The position numbers and the translations under genes are program-made. Of a stretch of DNA of 22,169 nucleotides, positions 1 through 8,317 are shown one piece after another; positions within the stretch are counted from its first letter, which is position 1, and every line of letters starts with the position of its first letter. The DNA lies in assembly GCA_003486645.1 (NCBI GenBank), contig DNGI01000267.1, positions 5,906 through 28,074 on the forward strand, read 5' to 3'. Source of the DNA: Cyanobacteria bacterium UBA11370 (GTDB lineage Bacteria; Cyanobacteriota; Cyanobacteriia; Cyanobacteriales; Coleofasciculaceae). The notes below the pieces were generated by a model. That model was not told the DNA's origin. It did no database searches and worked only from the letters and a program-made list of their open reading frames with translations.

Positions 1-26
1 TTGTCAATAATTACAGAATCCTTGTA

Positions 27-48
27 GTGCGACCATCTTGGTCGCTAC
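27..48. repeat. Dispersed cyanobacterial-type palindrome
   Basis: A near-perfect inverted repeat lies just upstream of the first gene. GCGACCA (30-36) and TGGTCGC (40-46) form a 7-bp stem around a TCT loop, and AGT/ACT extends it by 3 bp past a one-base bulge. From memory, palindromes of the form TAGTGCGAGC-ATCTT-GCTCGCTA are abundant between genes in filamentous cyanobacteria; this copy would be a variant in which both arms changed together (GAGC to GACC, GCTC to GGTC). The match to that family is recall, not a search. There is no T-tract after it, so a terminator role is not supported. Confidence 0.6.
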
Positions 49-63
49 TGATACCCAATTTAA

Positions 64-1191
64 ATGCGTGACAGCTTATTTGCCGTGAAAATTGCACTTA
101 TTCATGATTATTTAACTCAAAGAGGAGGGGCAGAGCGGGTCTTTGAACTGCTGTGTAAGTATTTCCCCAACGCTGATATTTTTACATCGATATATGCTCC
201 CCATCGCACTATCGATTTAGGAAAGCGTAAAGTTAACACTACTGTACTTCAGTACATCCCTGGAGCAACCAAGTATTTCAGGCTATTAGCACCCTTGTAT
301 TATCCAGCGTTTCGAGCCTTAGATTTGCAAGACTACGATCTGATTATCAGTAGTAGTAGCAGCTTTGCTAAGGCAGTGCAAAAAAGACCAGGAGCAAAGC
401 ATATTTGCTTTTGTCATAATGTCCCTCGCTTTCTATGGGATACAAAGGTTTATCTGCAAAACTATGGACATTACAAGTCTTTTTATCCTATACTTGAAGC
501 ACTATTTAAGCCCATGAGAAATGTTGATTTAATTTATGCTCATGAGCCAGATATTTACATTGCTAACTCAACTACTGTAGCGGATCGCATTTACAAAATA
601 TATGGCAAAAAAGCAGGGGTGATTAACTACCCAATCAATGATCGCAAATTTGTTTTCTCAGACCAAAAAGAAAATTTTTATTTAGTATCAAGTCGCCTGC
701 TGAGTTACAAGCGGATTGATGTGATTATTGAAGCGTTTAATTGGCTGGGATGGCCATTAGTCATATTAGGTAATGGGCCAGAACGAGAGCGTCTGGAGTC
801 CAAAGCTTTGGGAAATATCCAATTTTTGGGATATCGCAGCGATGAGGAGCGCTCTGAGTTAATGGCAAAAGCTCGTTCTGTAATCGTTGCAGGTTTAGAA
901 GACTATGGATTAGTGCCAGTCGAAGCCAATGTGAGTGGAACACCAGTCATTGCCTACGGTGCAGGGGGTGTATTAGATACTCAGATAGCTGGAGAGACAG
1001 CCGTATTTTTTAACAAACAAACCCCAGACGCTTTACAAGCTGCCCTCCTCGAAGCGAGTCAAATATCCTGGAATTATGAAAAAATTCGAGACCACGCCCT
1101 AAGTAATTTCTCGGAAGAGGTTTTCTTTAGAAAAGTTGAGAAACTGATGCAAAACGTTTGTGATATAACGCTGTTAGATGGGATTAATTAA
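64..1191 (+). CDS. GT4-family glycosyltransferase
   Basis: A retaining GT-B glycosyltransferase of family GT4 that transfers a sugar from a nucleotide-sugar donor onto the growing lipid-linked repeat unit at the cytoplasmic face. The N-terminal acceptor domain has the usual first strand and glycine-rich loop (IHDYLTQRGGAERV, residues 13-26). The C-terminal donor domain carries the E-x7-E motif, EDYGLVPVE (E279 and E287), followed by SGTPVIAYGAGG. Length of about 375 residues is normal for the family. The ATG at 64 gives six extra residues before the GTG at 85, which would start the protein as MKIALIHDY, the common family start; the GTG may be the true start. It precedes the wzc-like gene by only 9 bp, so the two probably share a transcript. 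The sugar donor cannot be read from the sequence. Confidence 0.93.
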   Translation: MRDSLFAVKIALIHDYLTQRGGAERVFELLCKYFPNADIFTSIYAPHRTIDLGKRKVNTTVLQYIPGATKYFRLLAPLYYPAFRALDLQDYDLIISSSSSFAKAVQKRPGAKHICFCHNVPRFLWDTKVYLQNYGHYKSFYPILEALFKPMRNVDLIYAHEPDIYIANSTTVADRIYKIYGKKAGVINYPINDRKFVFSDQKENFYLVSSRLLSYKRIDVIIEAFNWLGWPLVILGNGPERERLESKALGNIQFLGYRSDEERSELMAKARSVIVAGLEDYGLVPVEANVSGTPVIAYGAGGVLDTQIAGETAVFFNKQTPDALQAALLEASQISWNYEKIRDHALSNFSEEVFFRKVEKLMQNVCDITLLDGIN

Positions 1192-1200
1192 CTGTTCAAG

Positions 1201-3432
1201 TTGAGCGCAATAGCTGTGATACAAAGCAATCTTCCTGGGGATGAAACAAATTTAGGGTATGGGCAATTGTTTTCCATATTGCTGCGTCGGCGCTTTTGGA
1301 TGTTGGGTGTATTTTGTGGAGTCTTGGCGATCGCTATCCCAATTGCTCTTAACAAAGAACCGACCTATCAAAGTTCGATGCAGCTATTGATAGAGCCTTA
1401 TGTTCAACAAAAACAAGAAGGTAAACCACAAACAGAAGAACAGTTTACGGACTCCAATGTTGAAGTAGACTATGCCACTCAGCTCAACCTGATGCGAAGT
1501 TCTCAACTCATTCAAAAAGCCGTAGATAGACTTCACCCTAAATACCCAGAGATCCAAGTCACTGACATTAAAGAATCCTTCTCTTTAACAGGTGTACAAG
1601 AAGAAGATACCGACATCAAGGACACCCAAACCAAGATCGTTAAAGTCGTCTACACCAGCAACGATCCGATCCAAACCCAAGACGTTTTAGCAGCGATTCA
1701 AACAGTTTATCAAGATTACAACCTGCAACAGCAGCAAGTACGCCTGACTGAAGGGTTAGCGTTTATCAACGATCAGTTACCTACCGCTCGTGACAATGTG
1801 ATTCAGGCGGAGAAAGCCCTAGAGCAGTTCCGCGAAACTCAAAACCTGATCGATCCGGTGCAACAAGCAACCACGATTACTGACGCACTCAGCACCGTTG
1901 AACAAGAGCAACAGGCAATCCGCGCTCAATACCAAGAAACTCAGGCTCGTTACCGGGTACTGCAACAGCAACTGGAACGTTCTCCCCAAGAAGCGTTGAC
2001 CTCATCTCGCCTCAGTCAGTCTCCCCGTTATCAAGCCCTACTCAACGAACTGCAAAAGACCGAACTCGCTATCGCCCAGCAACGGGTCAAATTTACCGAT
2101 GCAGAACCCAGAGTAGAACAGTTGCTCGAACAACGTCAACGCCAACTCGCTCTCTTACAGGAGGAAGCCCAACGGGTATTAGGCGAAACGTCCACTCAAA
2201 TTGCTTTCTCAACCCAAAACCTGCTCACAGAAGGACAACTCGGTAATAACGATCTGACTCTTTCTAGCCAGCTTGCAGAAGCTCAAACCACTCTCCAAGC
2301 ACTGCAAGCTCGCGATCGCAGTCTTGCCATAACTCAGCAGCAACTCCGCGCCAAGCTCAATCGCCTACCCGAACTGATGGCGGAGTACGAACGCCTGCAA
2401 CCCGAAGTGCAAATTAGACGAGATACCCTGCAAAAGCTACTGGAAGCGCGGCAAGAGTTAGGGATAGAAATTGCCAGGGGTGGCTTTAAATGGCAAGTTG
2501 TCGAACCGCCTAAACCGGGTAAACAAATGGGTCCCGACACTAGGCGAGACTTAATGTTGAGTGTGGTGGTTGGTTTGTTCCTGGGTGGACTGGCTGCCTT
2601 TGGACGTGAAGCCCTCGATGATGCCGTTCATAGCTCTGAAGAGTTGAAGCGGCAAGTGGCTCTGCCGTTGTTAGGAATTATACCTGAATTACCCCGGACT
2701 GGAGGGAGTGGATTGCTGGTGCATCTCCCCTTCCGCAGAACTCAAGTGGCAGCAGCTTCAACCTTGCCAATGGTTTATTGGCTTCCCTTTCGAGAATCCC
2801 TTGATCTAATTTACAAGCACATTCAACTCCTGAATTCGTCAGCGACTCTGAGATCTATTGTTGTCACCTCAGCACTGCCGAGTGAAGGAAAATCAACATT
2901 AGTGGTTGGTTTAGCATTTAGTGCAGCTCGTTTGCATCAACGAGTTCTGCTAATTGATGCTGATTTACGTCGTCCGTCGCTACACAAACAGCTCAATCTT
3001 GCCAATGAGCAGGGATTAGCGACGTTACTGGTAGAGGATAGCTCGATTCCCAGTCCGCAGCGCCTCTCATTATCGGGTTCAGAGATTGATGTGTTGACCG
3101 CTGGACCCATCCCACCCGATCCCGTCAAGCTATTGAGTAGCCAGCGGATGAGACAGCTCATGGCAGGGTTTGAGCAAAATTATGACTTGATTTTAGTCGA
3201 TACTCCCCCAATTCTGGGCATGGTGGATGCACTTCAAGCCGCGTCATTTTGTAATGGTGTGGTGATTGTAGGACGGATTAGTCGAGTTACTCAATCCGAA
3301 CTCACAGAAGCGATCGCCATGTTAAGCCACTTAAATGCGATCGGGATTGTCGCTAACGGCGCGAACGGTTCTACAAATCGTTACATTGCTTATGCCGAGC
3401 AAAACGGTAGTCCTTTGTTTCAACTCAACTAA
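1201..3432 (+). CDS. wzc: Wzc-like polysaccharide co-polymerase with tyrosine kinase domain
   Basis: An inner-membrane PCP-2a/BY-kinase fusion that controls chain length and export of Wzy-polymerised polysaccharide. TM1 is near residues 32-50, followed by a periplasmic Wzz-type region and a long Gln/Glu-rich coiled coil (about 190-420), then a proline-rich stretch (VVEPPKPG, 433-440) and TM2 (about 451-468). The cytoplasmic kinase shows Walker A SALPSEGKST (557-566, K564), Walker A' LLIDADLRRP (583-592) and Walker B LILVDTPP (663-670). At 743 residues it is typical of the fused form. The C-terminal tail has only two tyrosines (Y728, Y731), few for a BY-kinase. The start is a TTG at 1201, 9 bp after the upstream stop; a GTG at 1216 is an alternative. 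The codon use looks somewhat more GC-rich than in the downstream sulfotransferase block. Confidence 0.95.
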   Translation: MSAIAVIQSNLPGDETNLGYGQLFSILLRRRFWMLGVFCGVLAIAIPIALNKEPTYQSSMQLLIEPYVQQKQEGKPQTEEQFTDSNVEVDYATQLNLMRSSQLIQKAVDRLHPKYPEIQVTDIKESFSLTGVQEEDTDIKDTQTKIVKVVYTSNDPIQTQDVLAAIQTVYQDYNLQQQQVRLTEGLAFINDQLPTARDNVIQAEKALEQFRETQNLIDPVQQATTITDALSTVEQEQQAIRAQYQETQARYRVLQQQLERSPQEALTSSRLSQSPRYQALLNELQKTELAIAQQRVKFTDAEPRVEQLLEQRQRQLALLQEEAQRVLGETSTQIAFSTQNLLTEGQLGNNDLTLSSQLAEAQTTLQALQARDRSLAITQQQLRAKLNRLPELMAEYERLQPEVQIRRDTLQKLLEARQELGIEIARGGFKWQVVEPPKPGKQMGPDTRRDLMLSVVVGLFLGGLAAFGREALDDAVHSSEELKRQVALPLLGIIPELPRTGGSGLLVHLPFRRTQVAAASTLPMVYWLPFRESLDLIYKHIQLLNSSATLRSIVVTSALPSEGKSTLVVGLAFSAARLHQRVLLIDADLRRPSLHKQLNLANEQGLATLLVEDSSIPSPQRLSLSGSEIDVLTAGPIPPDPVKLLSSQRMRQLMAGFEQNYDLILVDTPPILGMVDALQAASFCNGVVIVGRISRVTQSELTEAIAMLSHLNAIGIVANGANGSTNRYIAYAEQNGSPLFQLN

Positions 3433-3473
3433 GTTTTTTCACTGAGTCATCTAATCCTACCTAATCTATAGTT

Positions 3474-4391
3474 ATGACACCCTCAACTCACGATCCAAAT
3501 TCTGCTAACGAACAGCCACCGCGCGATCACAACCTCTGTCCTTGCACGCTCAAATGGCGACAGGGTAAGCTGTTGGTTAGGCGCTGGGCATCGCCCCAAC
3601 TGTCCTATGTGCCTGTGATTGAGAGCGAACAATGGTTAAGCGATCGCTTAAAATGTTCATCGGTCAAGGCAATTTCCCTAGACCCAGCCTTGAGTGAAAC
3701 AGAACTCCAACTTTGGGCGAATGCCTGCGAACAAGCTGGGAAGTCAGTGTTTTTACGGATCGCGTCAAAACCTAAATTGCCCAGAAAGCACAGTCGTTTC
3801 AGTTGGTATCTCAAATACCTGATTGACTGGAGTGCTGCCGCCTTATTAATCGTGGTTTTAAGTCCAGTTCTATTGGCACTAGCGGCGCTGATCAGTATTT
3901 CTTCCTCGGAACCCGTCTTCTTGTGCCAGTGGCGGGTTGGCAAACGAGGGAAGCTGTTCCGGATGCTCAAGTTTCGTACCATGGTTGTGGATGCGGAAAA
4001 GCTACACCATCAGATTGTGAGCGATCAGTCAGATTCGCATCAGTGTGAAGAGAACCCGCCTGTTACAGTCTTGGGACACTGGATGCGTAAGTGGAGTTTA
4101 GACAAACTTCCCCAGTTAATTAATGTGTTGCGGGGTGAGATGAGCTTAGTTGGCCCATGTCCTTGGACGCTGTATGATGTGGGGCAGCTTAACTCGAAGG
4201 GTCTGCGACGGCTGAATGTACGACCTGGAATGACGGGGGTTTGGCGGGTAAAAGCTCAATCAAATTTGCTCGATATCGAAGCGCTCAACCGTTGTGATTT
4301 GGACTATTTAATTAGTTGGTCATTGTGGCAGGATTTTAAGATTTTACTCATGATTTTTCCTAATGTGCTTTCGTTTTTTTATGCTTGTTAA
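3474..4391 (+). CDS. hepC: HepC-like undecaprenyl-phosphate sugar phosphotransferase
   Basis: A polyprenyl-phosphate hexose-1-phosphate transferase (bacterial sugar transferase family) that would start repeat-unit synthesis by loading a sugar phosphate on undecaprenyl phosphate. An N-terminal region of about 110 residues (CTLKWRQGKLLV, WANACEQA) precedes a single hydrophobic helix (about 117-142), and then the catalytic domain with FRMLKFRTMVVDAEKL (162-177), WSLDKLPQLINVLRGEMS (207-224) and RPGMTGVWRV (250-259). The N-terminal region and the position immediately before a HepA-like ABC gene match Anabaena HepC as I remember it. Two conserved places differ from the usual family: the catalytic Asp-Glu of SLDELPQ is Asp-Lys (D210, K211), and GPRP is GPCP (C229). 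I call it a HepC homologue; whether it acts in a heterocyst envelope or in a general exopolysaccharide is unknown. Confidence 0.88.
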   Translation: MTPSTHDPNSANEQPPRDHNLCPCTLKWRQGKLLVRRWASPQLSYVPVIESEQWLSDRLKCSSVKAISLDPALSETELQLWANACEQAGKSVFLRIASKPKLPRKHSRFSWYLKYLIDWSAAALLIVVLSPVLLALAALISISSSEPVFLCQWRVGKRGKLFRMLKFRTMVVDAEKLHHQIVSDQSDSHQCEENPPVTVLGHWMRKWSLDKLPQLINVLRGEMSLVGPCPWTLYDVGQLNSKGLRRLNVRPGMTGVWRVKAQSNLLDIEALNRCDLDYLISWSLWQDFKILLMIFPNVLSFFYAC

Positions 4392-4402
4392 TAAGCGATT
4401 GT

Positions 4403-4442
4403 AATAGCCGTTTTTAGGATTCTTGACTTCCAATCGGCTATT
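4403..4442. repeat. Inverted repeat between the hepC-like and hepA-like genes
   Basis: AATAGCCG at 4403-4410 is perfectly repeated inverted as CGGCTATT at 4435-4442, with 24 nt between the arms. It starts 11 bases after the hepC-like stop and ends 55 bases before the ATG chosen for the hepA-like gene. An RNA hairpin with a large loop or a protein-binding site are both possible. No T-tract follows the right arm. Confidence 0.4.
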
Positions 4443-4497
4443 CCGGAACCCTCATGCTTTTATTGACATAATAGATAGTCGAAGATTAACGCTCACT

Positions 4498-6348
4498 ATG
4501 ACCTTCAAACCGCCCAAGTTTTTCAAAAAAATCCTTAAAGCAACGAGTTTTTGGAAAACTAATTTCTGGATTATTAGAGAGTTTAAATACTTTCGTCGGA
4601 TTGTGGTACTTGCCCTAGTCTTCACTGTTCTGGCTGCTGCTTCTGAGGGGCTTGGAATTGGTTTTTTTCTAACTTTTTTGCAAAGTCTAATCCATCCAGA
4701 GTCTACGCCAATTCGCACAGGAATTGATTGGTTTGATATCTCAATACTAGGAGTCAATGCTCCCATTAATGAACGGATTTATCGGGTATCCGGTTTAATT
4801 ATCATCATTACCCTACTACGCCTCATTTTTATCTACTTAGAAAAAGTTTATACAAGTCTTGCGGGCAGCCGTCTAGTTCACCAATTACGAATCCGACTTT
4901 TTGAACAGCTTCAATCCCTTAACCTCAGTTATTTTACAAAGACGCGATCCGGAGAGTTAATCAATAGCCTCACGACTGAACCATGGCAGCTTTTGCAAGC
5001 GTTTGAGATGGTTTCATTAATGATAATTAGGGCATCTACAGTATTAGCTTATCTCTTGGCAATGGTATTGCTGTCCTGGCAACTAACGGTAATTTCTGTG
5101 ATGCTATTTAGCTTGTTATCGGTAGGTATTTCAAATCTACTAAAACGAGTCCGAGAAATTAGTTTTGAAAAAACACGGGCAAGTGGTCATTATACTTCCG
5201 TGGCGCTAGAACTGATTAGCGGTATTCGTACAGTACAGGCATTCGCGGCTCAAAACTTTGAGAGACAGCGATTTTATAAGGCTAGTTCACATCTGTTAGA
5301 TACTGAGGACAGATCCCGTAAATTACAAGCCTTAATAGAGCCGCTGACAGAAGGAATGGCAACTGCTATTCTGGTTGGTATGTTACTTTTTGCGTTTGCC
5401 AGGTTGATTCCAAGTGGGCAAATGCAGGCGGCTTCATTATTAACATTTTTATTTGTTTTGTTTCGGCTTATGCCCTTAATTCGTCAACTCAATGGACTGC
5501 GATCCAAACTCAACAATTTTCAAGGTTCTATCGCCAATATTAAAGAGCTACTGAGAACTGATAATAAGCCTTACTTAACTAATGGAACAATTGAGTTTAC
5601 AGGACTAAAAAATGGGATTGAGTTCAGAGCTGTAGATTTCGGTTATGATTCTAATAATTTGATATTACATAATATCAGCTTAACGTTCAAGCAAGGGCAA
5701 ATGACTGCACTTGTGGGAGCATCGGGTGCGGGTAAAACTACTTTAGCAGACCTAATTCCACGCTTTTATGACCCAACCCAAGGAATAATTGCGATTGATG
5801 GGATTGATTTGCGAGAGTTTGAAATTAGTTCCTTACGTCAAAAGATAGCAGTTGTTAGTCAAGATACATTCATTTTTAATACTTCGGTTCGAGATAACAT
5901 TGCCTATGCTCTAGAAGGGGTAGAGGAATCTGCAATTTTGGAAGCGGCTCAATTAGCCAATGCACTAGAATTTGTCCAGGAGTTACCTGAAGGTTTTGAT
6001 ACCCGACTTGGAGATAGAGGAGTGCGATTATCTGGTGGTCAACGTCAACGAATTGCTATTGCTCGTGCTTTACTACGAAATCCAGATATTTTAATTTTAG
6101 ATGAGGCAACAAGTGCCCTAGATTCTGTCTCTGAACGGCTGATTCAGGAGTCGTTAGAAAAGCTTTCTATTGGAAGAACTGTAATTGCGATCGCTCATCG
6201 ATTATCCACAATTGCTGGTGCGGATAAGGTAGTAGTACTTGAGCAAGGTAAAGTTGTAGAACAAGGAAAATATCAAGAACTATTAGAACAACGGGGTAAG
6301 CTTTGGAACTATCATCAGATGCAGTATGAGTTAGGGCAAACAAATTAG
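4498..6348 (+). CDS. hepA: HepA-like ABC exporter, fused membrane and ATPase domains
   Basis: A half-size type IV ABC exporter (616 residues from this start) that would flip or export lipid-linked saccharide across the inner membrane. The membrane domain spans about residues 30-330 with six predicted helices, and ends with the nucleotide-binding domain: Walker A GASGAGKTT (407-415), Q-loop VVSQD near 453-456, signature LSGGQRQR (511-518), Walker B ILILDE (531-536) and the H-loop AIAHRLST. The N-terminal part (REFKYFRR, SEGLGIGFFLTFLQSL) resembles Anabaena HepA strongly, from memory. The open frame extends upstream to a TTG at 4423, but the ATG at 4498 matches the expected HepA start and avoids a hydrophilic, unrelated leader. 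With no Wzx in the window, this protein is the best flippase candidate, analogous to PglK. Alternative: a lipid exporter of MsbA type, which is less likely in this setting. Confidence 0.93.
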   Translation: MTFKPPKFFKKILKATSFWKTNFWIIREFKYFRRIVVLALVFTVLAAASEGLGIGFFLTFLQSLIHPESTPIRTGIDWFDISILGVNAPINERIYRVSGLIIIITLLRLIFIYLEKVYTSLAGSRLVHQLRIRLFEQLQSLNLSYFTKTRSGELINSLTTEPWQLLQAFEMVSLMIIRASTVLAYLLAMVLLSWQLTVISVMLFSLLSVGISNLLKRVREISFEKTRASGHYTSVALELISGIRTVQAFAAQNFERQRFYKASSHLLDTEDRSRKLQALIEPLTEGMATAILVGMLLFAFARLIPSGQMQAASLLTFLFVLFRLMPLIRQLNGLRSKLNNFQGSIANIKELLRTDNKPYLTNGTIEFTGLKNGIEFRAVDFGYDSNNLILHNISLTFKQGQMTALVGASGAGKTTLADLIPRFYDPTQGIIAIDGIDLREFEISSLRQKIAVVSQDTFIFNTSVRDNIAYALEGVEESAILEAAQLANALEFVQELPEGFDTRLGDRGVRLSGGQRQRIAIARALLRNPDILILDEATSALDSVSERLIQESLEKLSIGRTVIAIAHRLSTIAGADKVVVLEQGKVVEQGKYQELLEQRGKLWNYHQMQYELGQTN

Positions 6349-6431
6349 GATTATCAACAAAATTAGCTAGAAATGAAGGATAAAACTTACTCTCGCCACT
6401 CCCCCTTTCTCAATTAGCAGGAAAACTATAA

Positions 6432-7322
6432 ATGCGGTTATCAACTTGTATTACTACCCGAAATGCTCCAGATAGACTTAATACCTGTCTTGAGGCAATC
6501 TGGAATTCTCAAACTAAGCCTTATTCAGCTATTGTTTCTGATGATTCATCAGACAGCGAGATGGAACAAAAAAACCGCAAAATTGTTGAAAAATATCCGA
6601 GTACAACTTACATTATTGGTCCTCAACGGGGTGTTAATGCCAATCGCAATTGTGCCGTTAATGCCGTACCCGATACTGACCTAATTGCTTTTGTCGATGA
6701 TGATATTTGGATTGACCCAGACTTTATTACTAAGGCTTTAAATAGATATAGCCAAATGTCTCCTCAAGATAGAGAGCGTACTTTTATTACAGGAATAAGT
6801 TATACCGCTTCTGGCCATGAAAAAAAAGGGGCTGCAAAGCTTTCATTTCGCGGATATTATCGTCCTAGTGATGGCGATCCGGAATGTGTACGCATTCATT
6901 CAGCGGTGTTTCCTCGCTCATTTTTTAATGAAGAACAGTGGGAAGAAAATGTTTTTTTTGGACAAGGGGATGCCATACTGTGTTTACGTGCTTTGAAGCG
7001 TGGCTATCGCATTTTGTACTGTCCTGAATTAAGGGCACTTAATACCCGTCCTGAAGGCGGTACTCTTGCTGTGGGAGGTGTAGGAAAACTGACAGATTAT
7101 GACATTCATCAAATAGCAGCTAGATTGTATATCGGTATCAAACGCTATCGAGATTTATTCCCTAATCGTTTTAAACTCGTTGCTTTTTTAGTGATTTACT
7201 TCAGCCATATGACAATCTATTTATTGAAGAAAAGGGCTATTAAAGCTTGGCCTTTAATTATTGAACGTTCGCGTATTGAACAGTTGTTTCTGCTGTCTTC
7301 TCAAGATGAGGCTTTACGTTAA
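6432..7322 (+). CDS. GT2-family glycosyltransferase
   Basis: An inverting GT-A glycosyltransferase of family 2, probably adding one sugar of the repeat unit at the cytoplasmic membrane face. The nucleotide-binding start STCITTRNAPDRL (4-16) is followed by SDDSSD (36-41) and the metal-binding triad in AFVDDDIW (D89-D91). GQGDAILCLRALKRG near 177-191 corresponds to the catalytic ED/GD region of the acceptor side. A hydrophobic segment near the C-terminus (FLVIYFSHMTIYLL, about 255-268) suggests membrane association. An AGGA purine run lies about 10 bases before the ATG. It is the first gene of an alternating glycosyltransferase/sulfotransferase series, with the next gene 31 bp away. Donor and acceptor are unknown. 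Confidence 0.9.
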   Translation: MRLSTCITTRNAPDRLNTCLEAIWNSQTKPYSAIVSDDSSDSEMEQKNRKIVEKYPSTTYIIGPQRGVNANRNCAVNAVPDTDLIAFVDDDIWIDPDFITKALNRYSQMSPQDRERTFITGISYTASGHEKKGAAKLSFRGYYRPSDGDPECVRIHSAVFPRSFFNEEQWEENVFFGQGDAILCLRALKRGYRILYCPELRALNTRPEGGTLAVGGVGKLTDYDIHQIAARLYIGIKRYRDLFPNRFKLVAFLVIYFSHMTIYLLKKRAIKAWPLIIERSRIEQLFLLSSQDEALR

Positions 7323-7353
7323 ATTTAAAGCTATTAAAACCAGGAGTTAATTA

Positions 7354-8304
7354 ATGAATAGCACGATAGATAAAAAAACAATGATGGATTTTCCTCTAGA
7401 AAACACATCTATACAGCTAGATCAACACAACCCTCTATTTATATACGGCTGTCCTAGGTCTGGTACTACGTTTCTAGTTAATTGTATAGCTAAATTAGAT
7501 AATGTCGAGGCATTTACAGGTGTCCTAGCTCCAGCTCGATTAATGCATTTATTGGGAAGCAACCGACTTGATCCTGAAAATCAAAATGTGCTTCTATGGT
7601 GTATGCGCGATATTTTTTGGAAAGCATTCTGGAACCGACGATACTTTCCTTCAGAACGCCTCAATCAAGTTTTAAAAGGTAACAAATATTGGAAAGAAGC
7701 CTTTAATCCTTCGCCTTTTTCAGAATTTATTTTCGCGTACAAACAACCCTTTGCTGTATTTGCTGCCAAGGAACTTGCCACTCATTTTTTGGGTTCTAAA
7801 TTTATACATATTATTCGGGATGGTCGAGATAGTGCCGACTCCATAGAACGAAAATATCCCCATACTTTATCTGATAAAGTAATGCAAAATCCATTATTTG
7901 CTCAACAAATCGTTTCAGAGATAGGAATACCCCATCAATGGCAACAATGGTACTTACCTTGGTGGCTTCCTGATGGTACTCAACAAGAGTTTGTAAAATT
8001 GTCTCAATACGAACGTTATATATGGTTGTGGAGAGAAATGGTGGAGCGAGGCAAATCTATTTCGGATATTGGAGATACCCGATATTTGGAAATCCGTTAT
8101 GAAGAACTGGTACAAGATCCCCTGACTACAGGACAAATTATTTGCAAGTTCTTAAATACTAAACCTAATAAGCGGTTTGAAAAAAATTTACTAAAAGCGT
8201 CTATTAATTCAGTAGGTATTCATCGCAAAACTCGCTCTGAAGATGATATCAAGCAAGCTAATTATCTTGCTGAACCTTTATTACAATCACTCAATTATTT
8301 ATAG
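7354..8304 (+). CDS. Sulfotransferase family protein (Sulfotransfer_3-like)
   Basis: A PAPS-dependent sulfotransferase, predicted to move sulfate from 3'-phosphoadenylyl sulfate to a sugar hydroxyl or amine of the polysaccharide. The 5'-phosphosulfate loop is IYGCPRSGTTFL (30-41) and the 3'-phosphate motif is IIRDGRDSADS (153-163, with R155 and S160). DTRYLEIRYEELVQDP near 248-263 is the usual late family motif. At 316 residues it is typical. The ATG at 7354 has an AGGAG sequence nine bases upstream, which supports it over the ATG at 7381. It sits between a GT2 gene and a GT4 gene that starts 13 bp after its stop, so it likely acts on the same oligosaccharide. No signal peptide is visible; sulfation would take place in the cytoplasm before export. 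Confidence 0.9.
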   Translation: MNSTIDKKTMMDFPLENTSIQLDQHNPLFIYGCPRSGTTFLVNCIAKLDNVEAFTGVLAPARLMHLLGSNRLDPENQNVLLWCMRDIFWKAFWNRRYFPSERLNQVLKGNKYWKEAFNPSPFSEFIFAYKQPFAVFAAKELATHFLGSKFIHIIRDGRDSADSIERKYPHTLSDKVMQNPLFAQQIVSEIGIPHQWQQWYLPWWLPDGTQQEFVKLSQYERYIWLWREMVERGKSISDIGDTRYLEIRYEELVQDPLTTGQIICKFLNTKPNKRFEKNLLKASINSVGIHRKTRSEDDIKQANYLAEPLLQSLNYL

Positions 8305-8317
8305 GGTTAAATTGGAA

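Noticed and set aside
3605..3982. Minus-strand open frame of 125 codons inside the hepC-like gene
   Set aside because: It lies wholly opposite a clear sugar transferase and shows no domain-like pattern.
4423..4497. Upstream TTG start for the hepA-like gene adding 25 residues
   Set aside because: The extra residues do not resemble the HepA N-terminus, and the region holds the inverted repeat; the ATG at 4498 gives the expected start.
8243..8317. Longer GT4 frame overlapping the sulfotransferase at 7354
   Set aside because: It would overlap the upstream gene by 62 bases and add an unusual leader; the ATG at 8318 follows the stop closely and gives a normal GT4 start.
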